DNA of 64,000 nucleotides from Actinocatenispora sp963815125 (GTDB taxonomy: Bacteria > Actinomycetota > Actinomycetes > Mycobacteriales > Micromonosporaceae). The stretch covers positions 310,001-374,000 of the forward strand of contig CAWFFM010000002.1 of NCBI GenBank assembly GCA_963815125.1. The letters run 5' to 3'. Each line of letters begins with the position of its first letter. Positions within the stretch are counted from its first letter, which is position 1. Below the pieces are notes generated by a model, which worked only from the letters and a program-made list of their open reading frames with translations, ran no database searches and was not told the origin of the DNA. Positions 56,685 to 64,000 of this stretch are shown piece after piece. The position numbers were made by a program, and so were the translations under genes.

Positions 56685-57494
56685 TCAGGCGGAGCGCCGC
56701 TCGGCCGGCTCGGCCACCTGCGGGCAGGGGACGGTGTCCGTCTCGTCCGGCGGGTGCGGGTCGGCCCTGTGCCACCGGGGTGGCCGCAGCGGAATCGAGT
56801 CCCAGGGGATCCGGTACAGCAGGCGGTTCAGTACGAGTGCCAGCGGTACCGACGCCACGACGTCGGTGAGCCAGTGGTAGTCGGAGTAGACCATGGTGAT
56901 GGCCACTGTGGCGGGCATGCCGACCCGCAGGAACCAGCGCACCGCGGACGGCAGGTACGGTCCGAGGATCAGCGCCAGGATGCCCCACCACACGATGGAG
57001 TTCGCGACATGCCCGGACGGGTAGGCCATCCCGCTGCCGTCCACGACGGTGGGGTGGGCGAACATCTCCACCGGCCCCTTGTGCGGTGCGGCGCGCTGAC
57101 TCCACAGCTTGATCGGGCCGATCAGCATGTAGGTCAGAATGAACGCGGTGGCCGGCAGCAGCAGCGGCCGGATACTGCGACGCGACCAGGCCAGAAAACC
57201 GGAGATCACGAAGGTCCCGATGGTCAGCGGCCCGCCCTGTCCGAGGCAGCTCAGCGTGTAGCTGATCCACCACGCGGTCGCGGTGCGGTGCGCGTCGCTC
57301 CAACTCATTGCGGCGAGGTCGAAACGCAGCAGCCTGTTGTCCACCAGCGCCGCGGTGATCAGCCCGAAGATCGCCAGCATGACCAGGTCGAACCACCAGC
57401 CGGCCGGCCACACCTTCCGTCTGGTCAGTCGCTCGGCGGTCCCGGTCTGCGGCGGTGACACCCGGTCCGGTGCGGTGATCTTCCGGCTGCTCAC
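56685..57494 (-). CDS. PAP2-family membrane phosphatase-like protein
   Basis: A 269-residue protein with about six TM segments. The PAP2 core is visible as KLWSQRAAP, YPSGH and YHWLTD. The catalytic histidines are kept. The phosphate-binding arginines of the usual K-x6-RP and SR-x5-H motifs are replaced: A before P, and TM instead of SR. So activity on a phosphate ester (for example undecaprenyl or phosphatidate) is uncertain. GTG 57494 overlaps the BlaI stop by four bases (GTGA), so the two are translationally coupled. It converges with dnaE, with a 4-base gap. Confidence 0.82.
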   Translation of the reverse strand: MSSRKITAPDRVSPPQTGTAERLTRRKVWPAGWWFDLVMLAIFGLITAALVDNRLLRFDLAAMSWSDAHRTATAWWISYTLSCLGQGGPLTIGTFVISGFLAWSRRSIRPLLLPATAFILTYMLIGPIKLWSQRAAPHKGPVEMFAHPTVVDGSGMAYPSGHVANSIVWWGILALILGPYLPSAVRWFLRVGMPATVAITMVYSDYHWLTDVVASVPLALVLNRLLYRIPWDSIPLRPPRWHRADPHPPDETDTVPCPQVAEPAERRSA

Positions 57495-57871
57495 TGTCGC
57501 GGTCCCGGAGCGGAGCCGGGCGCGGCGAGCAGGTCGCCGAGAAGTTTCTCGTCGGCCTCGGAGAGTACGTCGATGAACCGGGAGAGCACCGCGGCCCGGT
57601 CGACGCCGTCGTCCAGCAGACGACTCATCCGCCGTGCGGTCCGTTCCGCGGCATCCTGGACGGCGGTGTAGGCGAACGCGACGCCGACCCGCTGCCGTCG
57701 CGCCGCGCCCTGGGCCACCATCCGGGAGAGCACGGTCATCACCGTGGTGTACGCCCACTTCCGGCCCAACGCCTCGCGCACCTGGCCCGGTGTCAGTGGC
57801 CCGTCCGCGTCCGCGAGCACCTTCCGGACCTGTTCGGTCAGCCCACCGCCAGGTCCGCCCCGTTCTGTCAT
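57491..57871 (-). CDS. BlaI/MecI-family winged-helix repressor
   Basis: A 126-residue repressor of the BlaI/MecI/CopY group: LTEQVRKVLADADGPLTPGQVREALG and the recognition-helix segment WAYTTVMTVLSRM, then a C-terminal dimerisation helix. I chose the ATG at 57871, where GGGAGGG precedes the start; the longer frame runs into the operator. An 8-bp perfect dyad of the ACTAC/GTAGT type lies 20-43 bases upstream. No BlaR1-type sensor peptidase is adjacent. The coupled target gene is the PAP2 protein. Confidence 0.9.
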   Translation of the reverse strand: MTERGGPGGGLTEQVRKVLADADGPLTPGQVREALGRKWAYTTVMTVLSRMVAQGAARRQRVGVAFAYTAVQDAAERTARRMSRLLDDGVDRAAVLSRFIDVLSEADEKLLGDLLAAPGSAPGPRQ

Positions 57872-57890
57872 TTCCCTCCCATCACCTGCG

Positions 57891-57914
57891 ACTACTACCG
57901 AGGAGTGTAGTAGT
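57891..57914. promoter_or_regulatory. BlaI-type operator
   Basis: ACTACTAC (57891-57898) and GTAGTAGT (57907-57914) are perfect inverted repeats with an 8-base spacer. The TACTAC...GTAGTA pattern is that of BlaI-family operators, and it sits just upstream of the blaI-like start, which fits autoregulation. Confidence 0.75.
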
Positions 57915-58227
57915 GCCGCCAACGGCTCCGTCAAGCCGTGTCAGCCTGAGGACCTGCGGTGATGTCGGATAGTGCCGTGGTGGTCACCAAGAGCTGTATT
58001 GTTGCCCGATGATTGGTACGGCCGTGGCGCCGCATCGGCTGGCCCGCAGGTCCCAATCGGTCGTGTTGCCCGATAGGTCGTGAACGGTACCGACCTCAAG
58101 AAAGGTTCCATCAACTGGCGAATATCACATGTCTTGATCCAACCAGGTGCATGTGTGACAGTTGCTCCAACATCGGGGGAACAGGGCAGGCACCGTCGGT
58201 TGGTCCACGGTCGCCAAGGGGGCGCTC
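57915..58227. promoter_or_regulatory. Gene-free region before the second NRPS locus
   Basis: About 310 bases. TGTTGCCCGAT occurs twice in direct orientation (58000-58010 and 58064-58074). CACATG (58126-58131) and CATGTG (58150-58155) form an inverted pair with an 18-base spacer. The stretch 58105-58160 is AT-richer than its flanks and is the likely promoter of the exporter-MbtH-NRPS operon. No iron box or clear -10/-35 pair was seen. Confidence 0.35.
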
Positions 58228-59616
58228 GTGGACGAGATCGCGCCGCGTGAGCGGCCCGCGAGTCGTGGATCGCTGCTCCGGTCCAGGTTCGCGGGCATGG
58301 GGCAGTTCGGCGTGCTGTGGTCCGGGCATGTCGTCACACTGGCCGGCAACGCGGTGCTGCGCTTCGCGTTCGTGGTCCGCGCCTGGACCGCCGGTGGCCA
58401 GGTCACCCAGGTGGTACTGCTGTCGCTGTGCGCGGTCCTGCCGCAACTGCTGCTCAGCCCCACCGCGGGCGCGCTGGTCGACCGGTGCAGCAAGCGCACG
58501 GCCCTGCAACTGGCCGACCTCGGTGGGCTGGTCGCCGTCGGCGGCCTGTCCGCCGTGTACTTCTCCGGGCACCTCGCGCTCTGGCAGATCTACCTGGCGG
58601 TCTCGCTGATCGGTGCGGCGGCCGCCTTCCAGTACCCTGCGCTGTCCTCGGCGGTACCGCTGCTGGTGGACAAGGCCCACCTGCAACGCGCCAACGGCCT
58701 GCTGGCCACGGCGAAGAGCAGCGCGGACATCGGCGGGCCGGCCCTGGCCGCGGTACTGATCGCGCTGACCGGTCTGGGCACCATCCTCTGGATCGACCTC
58801 GCGACCTTCCTCGTTGCGCTCGTCTCCATCCGGGTGGTGCGCTTCTCCCGCGAGGGTGGTGCCGACACCGATCCCGCCGGTCCACGCAAACGGCTCGCCG
58901 CCGACTCACTGGAGGGCCTGCGTTACCTGCTGGCAAGGCCGAGCCTGCGGGGACTGACCCTGATCTTCTTCACCGTCAACCTGGTCATGGTCTTCGGGTT
59001 CGCGGTCGTGCAGCCGATGGTGCTGGCCCGCACCGGCAGTGACACATCCGTGTTGGCGAGCGTGCTGGCCAGTACCGGCATCGGTGGGGTGTCCGGAGGT
59101 CTGCTGCTGGCCGCCTGGGGCGGGCCGAAGAACCGGGTGCGCGGCATGATGCTGGGCATCGTCGGGATGTGCCTGAGCGCGCAGATCGTGATGGCGCTGG
59201 CGCGTGGCGTCCTGGCCTGGTGCGTAGCGATCCTGCTCGGTGCCCTGCTGATGCCGACGGTCAACGCCACCATGCAGGCGATCATCCAGACCAAGGTGCC
59301 CAAGGACCGGCAGGGAAGGGTCTTCGGCGCGGTGCTGTTCGTCTCCCAGGTCTCCGTGCCGCTGGCAATGGTGTTCGCCGGCCCGCTGGCCGACCGGCTG
59401 TTCGAACCCGAGGCGGCCAGGCACGACGGGATCGTGGGTGCGCTTCAGCCGTTGCTCGGTACCGGGCCCGGCAGCGGGATGGCCACGATGCTGCTGATCG
59501 CCGGCGTACTGGGCGCCGTGGCCGCATTGCTCGGACTGGCCAGCCGGACCGTACGTGAGCTTGACGTACTGGTCCCCGACATCGACCGTGTTGCCGCAAC
59601 CCGCTCAGGAGGATGA
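58228..59616 (+). CDS. MFS exporter (MFS_3, enterobactin-exporter-like)
   Basis: A 462-residue inner-membrane transporter with about 12 TM segments. LSPTAGALVDRCSKRTAL is the loop 2-3 signature of the EntS-like MFS_3 group and LQRANGLLATAKSSADIGGPALA is typical of it too. GTG 58228 was chosen because AAGGGGG lies just upstream and the first TM follows; the longer TTG-initiated frame has no ribosome site. One base separates it from MbtH, so it is the first gene of the NRPS operon and probably exports the peptide. Confidence 0.88.
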   Translation: MDEIAPRERPASRGSLLRSRFAGMGQFGVLWSGHVVTLAGNAVLRFAFVVRAWTAGGQVTQVVLLSLCAVLPQLLLSPTAGALVDRCSKRTALQLADLGGLVAVGGLSAVYFSGHLALWQIYLAVSLIGAAAAFQYPALSSAVPLLVDKAHLQRANGLLATAKSSADIGGPALAAVLIALTGLGTILWIDLATFLVALVSIRVVRFSREGGADTDPAGPRKRLAADSLEGLRYLLARPSLRGLTLIFFTVNLVMVFGFAVVQPMVLARTGSDTSVLASVLASTGIGGVSGGLLLAAWGGPKNRVRGMMLGIVGMCLSAQIVMALARGVLAWCVAILLGALLMPTVNATMQAIIQTKVPKDRQGRVFGAVLFVSQVSVPLAMVFAGPLADRLFEPEAARHDGIVGALQPLLGTGPGSGMATMLLIAGVLGAVAALLGLASRTVRELDVLVPDIDRVAATRSGG

Positions 59617-59617
59617 G

Positions 59618-59824
59618 ATGGCGACCAATCCGTTCGAAGACGACAACGGCACCTACCTGGTGCTGGTCAACGACGAGAACCAGCACTCGCTCTGGCCGGC
59701 CGACATGGACGTACCGGCCGGCTGGACGGTCGCGCTGGCCGCTGCCGGGCGGGCCGACTGCCTGGCCTACGTCGAGGCCAACTGGACCGACCTACGGCCG
59801 GCGAGCCTCATCGACGGGTCCTGA
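59618..59824 (+). CDS. MbtH-family adenylation-domain activator
   Basis: A 68-residue protein. The start MATNPFEDDNGTY, then NDENQHSLWP, VPAGW and CLAYVEANWTDLRPASL match the MbtH consensus, including the tryptophans that clamp A domains. AGGAGG precedes the ATG. MbtH proteins bind and activate partner A domains. This is the only one visible, so it may serve the synthetase 43 bases downstream and perhaps the NRPS of the first locus. Confidence 0.96.
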   Translation: MATNPFEDDNGTYLVLVNDENQHSLWPADMDVPAGWTVALAAAGRADCLAYVEANWTDLRPASLIDGS

Positions 59825-59866
59825 ACGCGAGCACGAGTTTCGGAACATGAGCACGGGGGTTGCGTC

Positions 59867-62800
59867 ATGAGTTCGGCGGCCACTGCGGTGCGGTGCGTAC
59901 ACGAACTGTTCGAGGCACAGGCGACACGCGCCCCGGCTGCGACCGCGCTGATCGCCGGGGACAGCCGGATCAGTTACGCCGAGCTGGATGCCCGCGCCGA
60001 CCGGTTGGCCGCGAGCCTGGTCGACGCGGGGGTACGGCGCGGCAGCCTGGTCGGGGTGCGGTTGGGGCGTTGCACCGACCTGGTGGTCGCGATCCTCGCC
60101 GTACTCAAGGCCGGGGCCGGCTACCTGGTGCTCGATCCGGAGTTCCCGCCCGAGCGGCTGCGGTCCATGGCCGAGGCGGCTGGTGTGGTGATCGTCGTGG
60201 CACCGGCCGGCAGCACCGAGTTCGGACCGGCGACCCGGACGGTACCCGTGGACGCTGCCGGTGCCGGTGTGCTGCCCCGCGGGTCGGGTGATGCCCGACC
60301 TGACGACGCGGCGTGCGTGATGTTCACCTCCGGGTCCACCGGTGGCCCGAAGGCTGTCCTCGCGCCGCACCGGGCGATCGTCGGAACCCTCGTCGACCAG
60401 ACCTATCTACCTTTCACACCAGGCACGGTCTGGCTGCAGTGCGCGCCGATCTCCTGGGACGCGTTCGTACTGGAACTGTGGGGCGCGCTGCTGTTCGGCG
60501 GCAGCTGCGTACTGCATCCCGGCCCGCGCCCCGATCCGGTGGTAGTGGCCCGGCTGGTTGCGGAGCATTCGGTCACCGCGATGTACCTGTCCAGCAGCCT
60601 GTTCAACGTGATCGTGGACGAGTACCCGGCGGCGCTGGACGGGATCGCGCAGCTCGTCGTGGGTGGCGAGGCACTGTCCCCGGCGCACCTCGGGCGGGTC
60701 CGCAGTCGTTTCCCCGGTCTGCGACTGACCAACGGGTACGGGCCGGTGGAAACGATGATCTTCCTGACCACCCACCCGGTCACCGCTGCCGACACCGCGG
60801 CCGCCTCCGTACCGATCGGGCGACCGCTGGCCGGCAAGACCGTACGGGTACTCGACGCCCAGCTACGTCCGGTGGCCGACGGGGAGACCGGTGAGTTGTA
60901 CGCGGCCGGGGTCGGGCTGGCACACGGCTATCTCGGCGCACCCGCCACCACCGCGCAGCGCTTCGTCGCCGACCCGTACGGGCCGCCCGGTACCCGCCTC
61001 TACCGCACCGGTGACCTGGTGCGCTGGCACACCGACGCGCCGCTGGAGTACCTGGGGCGTGCGGACCGGCAGGTGAAGATCCGCGGCTTCCGGGTCGAGC
61101 CCGGTGAGGTGGAAACGGTGCTGGCCCGCCACCCGGCGGTACGGCAGGTCGCCGTGGTGGCCGACACTGACGGCTCGGGTGATCGACGGCTGCTGGCCTA
61201 CGTGGTCGCCGCCGCCGACCCGCAGGTCGCGCCGTCCCCGGAGGCGTTGAGCGCCCACAGCGCTGCCCAGCTGCCAGACTTCATGGTGCCGGCGGCATTC
61301 GTGCTGCTGGATGCCCTTCCGCTCACCGCCACCGGCAAACTCGACCGGTCCGCTCTGCCGGCGCCCGGTGCGCCCGACGCGCGCAGGCCCGCCGGCGCAG
61401 CCGCCGAAACGGTGGCACAGCAGGCACTGTGTGCGTTGTTCGCCGAGATACTCGGACTGCCGGCCGTCGGGATCGACGACGACTTCTTCGCGCTCGGCGG
61501 CAACTCCCTGCAGGTGGCCAGGCTGCTCAGTCGGGTACACACGGCACTGGGTGTGGAGATCGGGGTGCGCGCGGTCTTCGAGACCCCGACGGTCGCCGCG
61601 CTGGCCCGGCATCTGGACGGCGCCGCCCTGGCACCGGCGCCGACGGCGCCCGCTGCGCACAGCCGGCCCGCCGACGGGTTGCCGTTGTCCGCCGCGCAAC
61701 GACGGTTGTGGTTCCTGGACCAGATCGACGCCGGTGCCGCGTACACCATGCCCATCCTGCTGCGGTTGACCGGGCCGGTGGACGCCGACGTGCTGCGGGA
61801 TGCGCTCAGCGACGTGGTGGACCGGCACGAGACCCTGCGGACCGTGTTCACCGACCACGACGGCGAACCAGGGCAGCAGATCCTGCGGGGTGAGCAGGCC
61901 CGGCCCCGACTGGAAACCGTCACACTGGACGGCACGGACCTCGAGGCCGGGATCGTGCAGGCCGCCCGGCACCGCTTCGACCTTGCCACCGAACTGCCCG
62001 TCCGCGCGGTCCTGTTCAGCACCAGGGACCAGGCGGCACACGCGCTGCTACTGGTGATGCACCACATCGCGGTGGACGGCTGGTCGCTGCCGCCGTTGCT
62101 GCGCGACCTGTCCGAGGCGTACCGGAGCCGGCTGACCGGTGCGTCTCGGGCAGCGCTCCCGGAACCGGTCCGCTACCTGGAGCACACCGCACGGCAGGCC
62201 GCCAGGCTCGGCGACCCGGCGGACCCGGACAGTGTGGCCGGCCGCCAGTTGTCCTACTGGCACCGGGCACTGGACGCGTTGCCGGGCACCGTTGCGCTAC
62301 CCCGGCGACCGGAGTGTTCCGCGCTACCCGACCGGCGGGCCGCCACGGTGCTGCGCCGGCTCGATGCCACCGGGCACGCCGCGCTGGTCGGGTTGGCCAG
62401 GCGCTACGGCGCGACCCTGTTCATGGTGCTGCACGCGGGCCTGACCGTGGTGTTGCACCGGGCCGGTGCCGGCCCGGACATCGCCGTGGGGGCGCCGGTC
62501 GCCGGCCGTACCGGGGCCGGTGCCGACGACGCGGTCGGCTTCTTCGTCAACATGCTCATCCTGCGCAGCGACCTGTCCGGCGACCCTACGCTCGGGCAAC
62601 TGCTGGACCGGGTCCGGGAGGCGGACCTGGCCGCCCTCGCCCACCAGGACGTCCCGTTCGAACAGGTCGTGGCGGCACTCAACCCGACGCGCCCGGCGGG
62701 CCGCCAGCCGTGGACGGATGTCGTACTGGCCCTGCAGAACAACGTCCGCGCGGCGTTCACGGTGCCCGGGGTGACCAGCCGGCTGGAAGTGGTACGGACC

Positions 62801-63376
62801 GGTACAGCACGCTTCGAGCTACTGGTGGACGTCACCGACGAGTACGGTCCGGACGGGGCTGCGGCCGGGCTCGCGCTGACCGTCGAGTACCAGGACGAGG
62901 TGTTCGCCCCCACCGTCGTCGAGTGGCTCGCCGACGCCTACCTCCGGGTGCTGCGGGCGATGACCGGGCGGCCCGGACAGCGGCTCAGTGAGCTGCCCGG
63001 CCCACCGCCCCCGCCGGTCACCGCCACCACGGCGAGGATGCCGGCGCCCACCGTGGCACTGGACACCGTGCGGGTCGCACCGCGTACCGACCTGGAACGT
63101 CGGTTGGCCGGCATCTGGGCCGACGTACTGGACCTGCCCGAGGTCGGTGTCCACGACAACTTCTTCGCCCTGGGCGGCAACTCGCTGCGCGCGGTGCGTC
63201 TCGCCGCCCGGGTCACCACCACCGAGCGGTTACCGGCCACCGCGGCCCAGCTGTTCAGTGCACCGACCGTCGCCCAACAGGCCGATGCCCTGACCCGCAG
63301 CAGCACGGTCCCCGACACCCCCATCCCGCGCCGGCCCCGGGTGCCGCGCCGGCGACCCGACCGATCCGGCCAGTGA
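59867..63376 (+). CDS. Nonribosomal peptide synthetase, A-T-C-T
   Basis: A protein of 1,169 residues. It begins directly with an adenylation domain (~10-500), then T1 with S547 in GGNSL, a complete C domain (~600-1020) with canonical HHIAVDG at 732, and T2 with S1106. No second A domain separates C from T2 and no TE or reductase ends it. The A domain has TSGSTGGPKA and YGPVE in place of PKG and GPTE; its specificity residues read DALYVGGIF, which I cannot match confidently. As a loading module plus a C-T pair, it needs another enzyme to charge T2 and to continue or release the chain. The C-terminus is basic and proline-rich, possibly a docking tail. Confidence 0.95.
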   Translation: MSSAATAVRCVHELFEAQATRAPAATALIAGDSRISYAELDARADRLAASLVDAGVRRGSLVGVRLGRCTDLVVAILAVLKAGAGYLVLDPEFPPERLRSMAEAAGVVIVVAPAGSTEFGPATRTVPVDAAGAGVLPRGSGDARPDDAACVMFTSGSTGGPKAVLAPHRAIVGTLVDQTYLPFTPGTVWLQCAPISWDAFVLELWGALLFGGSCVLHPGPRPDPVVVARLVAEHSVTAMYLSSSLFNVIVDEYPAALDGIAQLVVGGEALSPAHLGRVRSRFPGLRLTNGYGPVETMIFLTTHPVTAADTAAASVPIGRPLAGKTVRVLDAQLRPVADGETGELYAAGVGLAHGYLGAPATTAQRFVADPYGPPGTRLYRTGDLVRWHTDAPLEYLGRADRQVKIRGFRVEPGEVETVLARHPAVRQVAVVADTDGSGDRRLLAYVVAAADPQVAPSPEALSAHSAAQLPDFMVPAAFVLLDALPLTATGKLDRSALPAPGAPDARRPAGAAAETVAQQALCALFAEILGLPAVGIDDDFFALGGNSLQVARLLSRVHTALGVEIGVRAVFETPTVAALARHLDGAALAPAPTAPAAHSRPADGLPLSAAQRRLWFLDQIDAGAAYTMPILLRLTGPVDADVLRDALSDVVDRHETLRTVFTDHDGEPGQQILRGEQARPRLETVTLDGTDLEAGIVQAARHRFDLATELPVRAVLFSTRDQAAHALLLVMHHIAVDGWSLPPLLRDLSEAYRSRLTGASRAALPEPVRYLEHTARQAARLGDPADPDSVAGRQLSYWHRALDALPGTVALPRRPECSALPDRRAATVLRRLDATGHAALVGLARRYGATLFMVLHAGLTVVLHRAGAGPDIAVGAPVAGRTGAGADDAVGFFVNMLILRSDLSGDPTLGQLLDRVREADLAALAHQDVPFEQVVAALNPTRPAGRQPWTDVVLALQNNVRAAFTVPGVTSRLEVVRTGTARFELLVDVTDEYGPDGAAAGLALTVEYQDEVFAPTVVEWLADAYLRVLRAMTGRPGQRLSELPGPPPPPVTATTARMPAPTVALDTVRVAPRTDLERRLAGIWADVLDLPEVGVHDNFFALGGNSLRAVRLAARVTTTERLPATAAQLFSAPTVAQQADALTRSSTVPDTPIPRRPRVPRRRPDRSGQ

Positions 63377-63387
63377 GGAGCGCACCG

Positions 63388-64000
63388 GTGGATGTCAGTG
63401 TGATGTTCTTCGGGTCCGACGACGGCGGTGGTGCGGTCGGCCACGCCGCCAAGTACGACGACATCCTGCAGATCGCGCGGGTTGCCGACGACTGCGGGTT
63501 CACCGCGGTCTGGACACCCGAGCGGCATTTCCAGCAGGTCGGTCAGGTCTTCCCGAGCCCGCCGGTACTCTCCGCCGCGCTCGCCGTGGCCACCAGCCGG
63601 ATCGCCCTGCGCGCCGGCAGCGTGGTACTGCCCCTGCACCATCCGTTGCGGGTGGCGGAGGACTGGGCGGTGGTGGACAACCTGTCCCGGGGTCGGGTCG
63701 GCCTGTCGGTGGCCACCGGATGGCATTCCACCGACTTCGTTCTCGCTCCCGACCACTACGCGGATCGACGGGAACGGGCGTTGCGCGACCTTGCCCTGCT
63801 GCGCCGGCTGTGGGCCGGCGAGGCCGTGGAGTTCCGCGACGGTACGGGTCGGCAGGTCGCCGTCGCCACCAACCCGCGCCCGGTGTCGCCCCGGTTACCG
63901 TTGTGGCTGACCAGTTCCGGGAACCCGGAGACCTGGTCGACGGCGGGCCGGTTGCGTACCAACGTACTCGCCGCGACAGTGGGGCAGAGCCGGGACGAGC
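63388..64000 (+). CDS. Luciferase-like (LLM) flavin-dependent monooxygenase, 5' part (cut by window edge)
   Basis: The first 204 residues of an FMN-type luciferase-like oxidoreductase of the group found in NRPS/PKS loci (MupA/Atu3640-like). Visible motifs: MFFGSDDGG, ILQIARVADDCGFTAVWTPERHF, GSVVLPLHHPLRVAEDWAVVDNLS and GRVGLSVATGWH. GTG 63388 follows AGGAG and lies 11 bases after the NRPS stop, so it is the next gene of the operon. It could hydroxylate a carrier-bound or free intermediate using reduced FMN. No stop occurs before the window ends. Confidence 0.88.
   Translation, partial: MDVSVMFFGSDDGGGAVGHAAKYDDILQIARVADDCGFTAVWTPERHFQQVGQVFPSPPVLSAALAVATSRIALRAGSVVLPLHHPLRVAEDWAVVDNLSRGRVGLSVATGWHSTDFVLAPDHYADRRERALRDLALLRRLWAGEAVEFRDGTGRQVAVATNPRPVSPRLPLWLTSSGNPETWSTAGRLRTNVLAATVGQSRDE

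Noticed and set aside
57915..58227. Iron-box (DmdR/IdeR) control of the second NRPS locus as a siderophore cluster
   Set aside because: No TTAGGTTAGGCTCACCTAA-like sequence was found; an EntS-like exporter alone is not enough.
58013..58609. Small frame beginning near MCDSCSNIGG upstream of the MFS exporter
   Set aside because: It runs out of frame through the exporter gene and has no ribosome site; the Cys-containing stretch looks accidental.
63428..63910. 160-codon frame inside the final gene
   Set aside because: It is a shifted frame; the GTG-63388 frame encodes a clear luciferase-like protein instead.

Overview
The DNA is strongly GC-rich, with GTG starts, tight gene packing, many overlapping start/stop pairs and actinobacterial gene families (MbtH, ECF42 sigma factor with DGPF partner, Streptomyces-type secreted phospholipase A2, DnaE1). 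It looks like a filamentous actinomycete. Frequent GTAC-containing codons hint at Micromonosporaceae, but that placement is a guess.

Region 1 (1-~29.5 kb) is the 3' part of a nonribosomal peptide locus. A giant NRPS entering from upstream shows a partial C domain, then A-T, three full C-A-T modules and a terminal thioester reductase that should release the peptide as an aldehyde or alcohol. Behind it, in one translationally coupled run, lie a flavin monooxygenase, an acyl-CoA dehydrogenase homologue, a type II thioesterase, a methyltransferase and a second flavin monooxygenase. A convergent DHA2 exporter follows, then a HisC-like aminotransferase, an amidase, a methyltransferase, an opine-dehydrogenase-like protein, a DUF2306-like membrane protein, a two-component system, and a dehydrogenase/TetR pair. 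Membership of the cluster becomes less certain rightwards.

Region 2 (29.6-33.7 kb) holds three secreted proteins: phospholipase A2, a GH15 glucoamylase/glucodextranase-like enzyme and an EXORDIUM-like protein with an HExxE motif. The last two are divergent around an unusually AT-rich intergenic region.

Region 3 (33.8-44.9 kb) is a carbohydrate-use locus: an Opp-type ABC transporter with both ATPases fused, its lipoprotein binding protein, a LacI regulator, and divergent GH35 and GH39 glycosidases. A cluster of LacI-type operators overlaps a near-consensus promoter between the two arms.

Region 4 (45-57.9 kb) is mixed core and accessory: DGPF/ECF42 pair, TetR-P450 pair, a membrane-anchored unknown, a drug-type ABC exporter, an SRPBCC protein, a CDP-alcohol phosphatidyltransferase, dnaE1, and a PAP2/BlaI pair with a clear BlaI-like operator.

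Region 5 (58.2-64 kb) opens a second NRPS locus: MFS exporter, MbtH protein, an A-T-C-T synthetase whose last module has no adenylation domain, and the start of a luciferase-like flavin monooxygenase cut by the window edge. Housekeeping dnaE lies between the two NRPS loci, so they are probably separate clusters, though sharing of the only visible MbtH protein is possible.

No rRNA, tRNA, CRISPR array, insertion sequence or integrase was seen.
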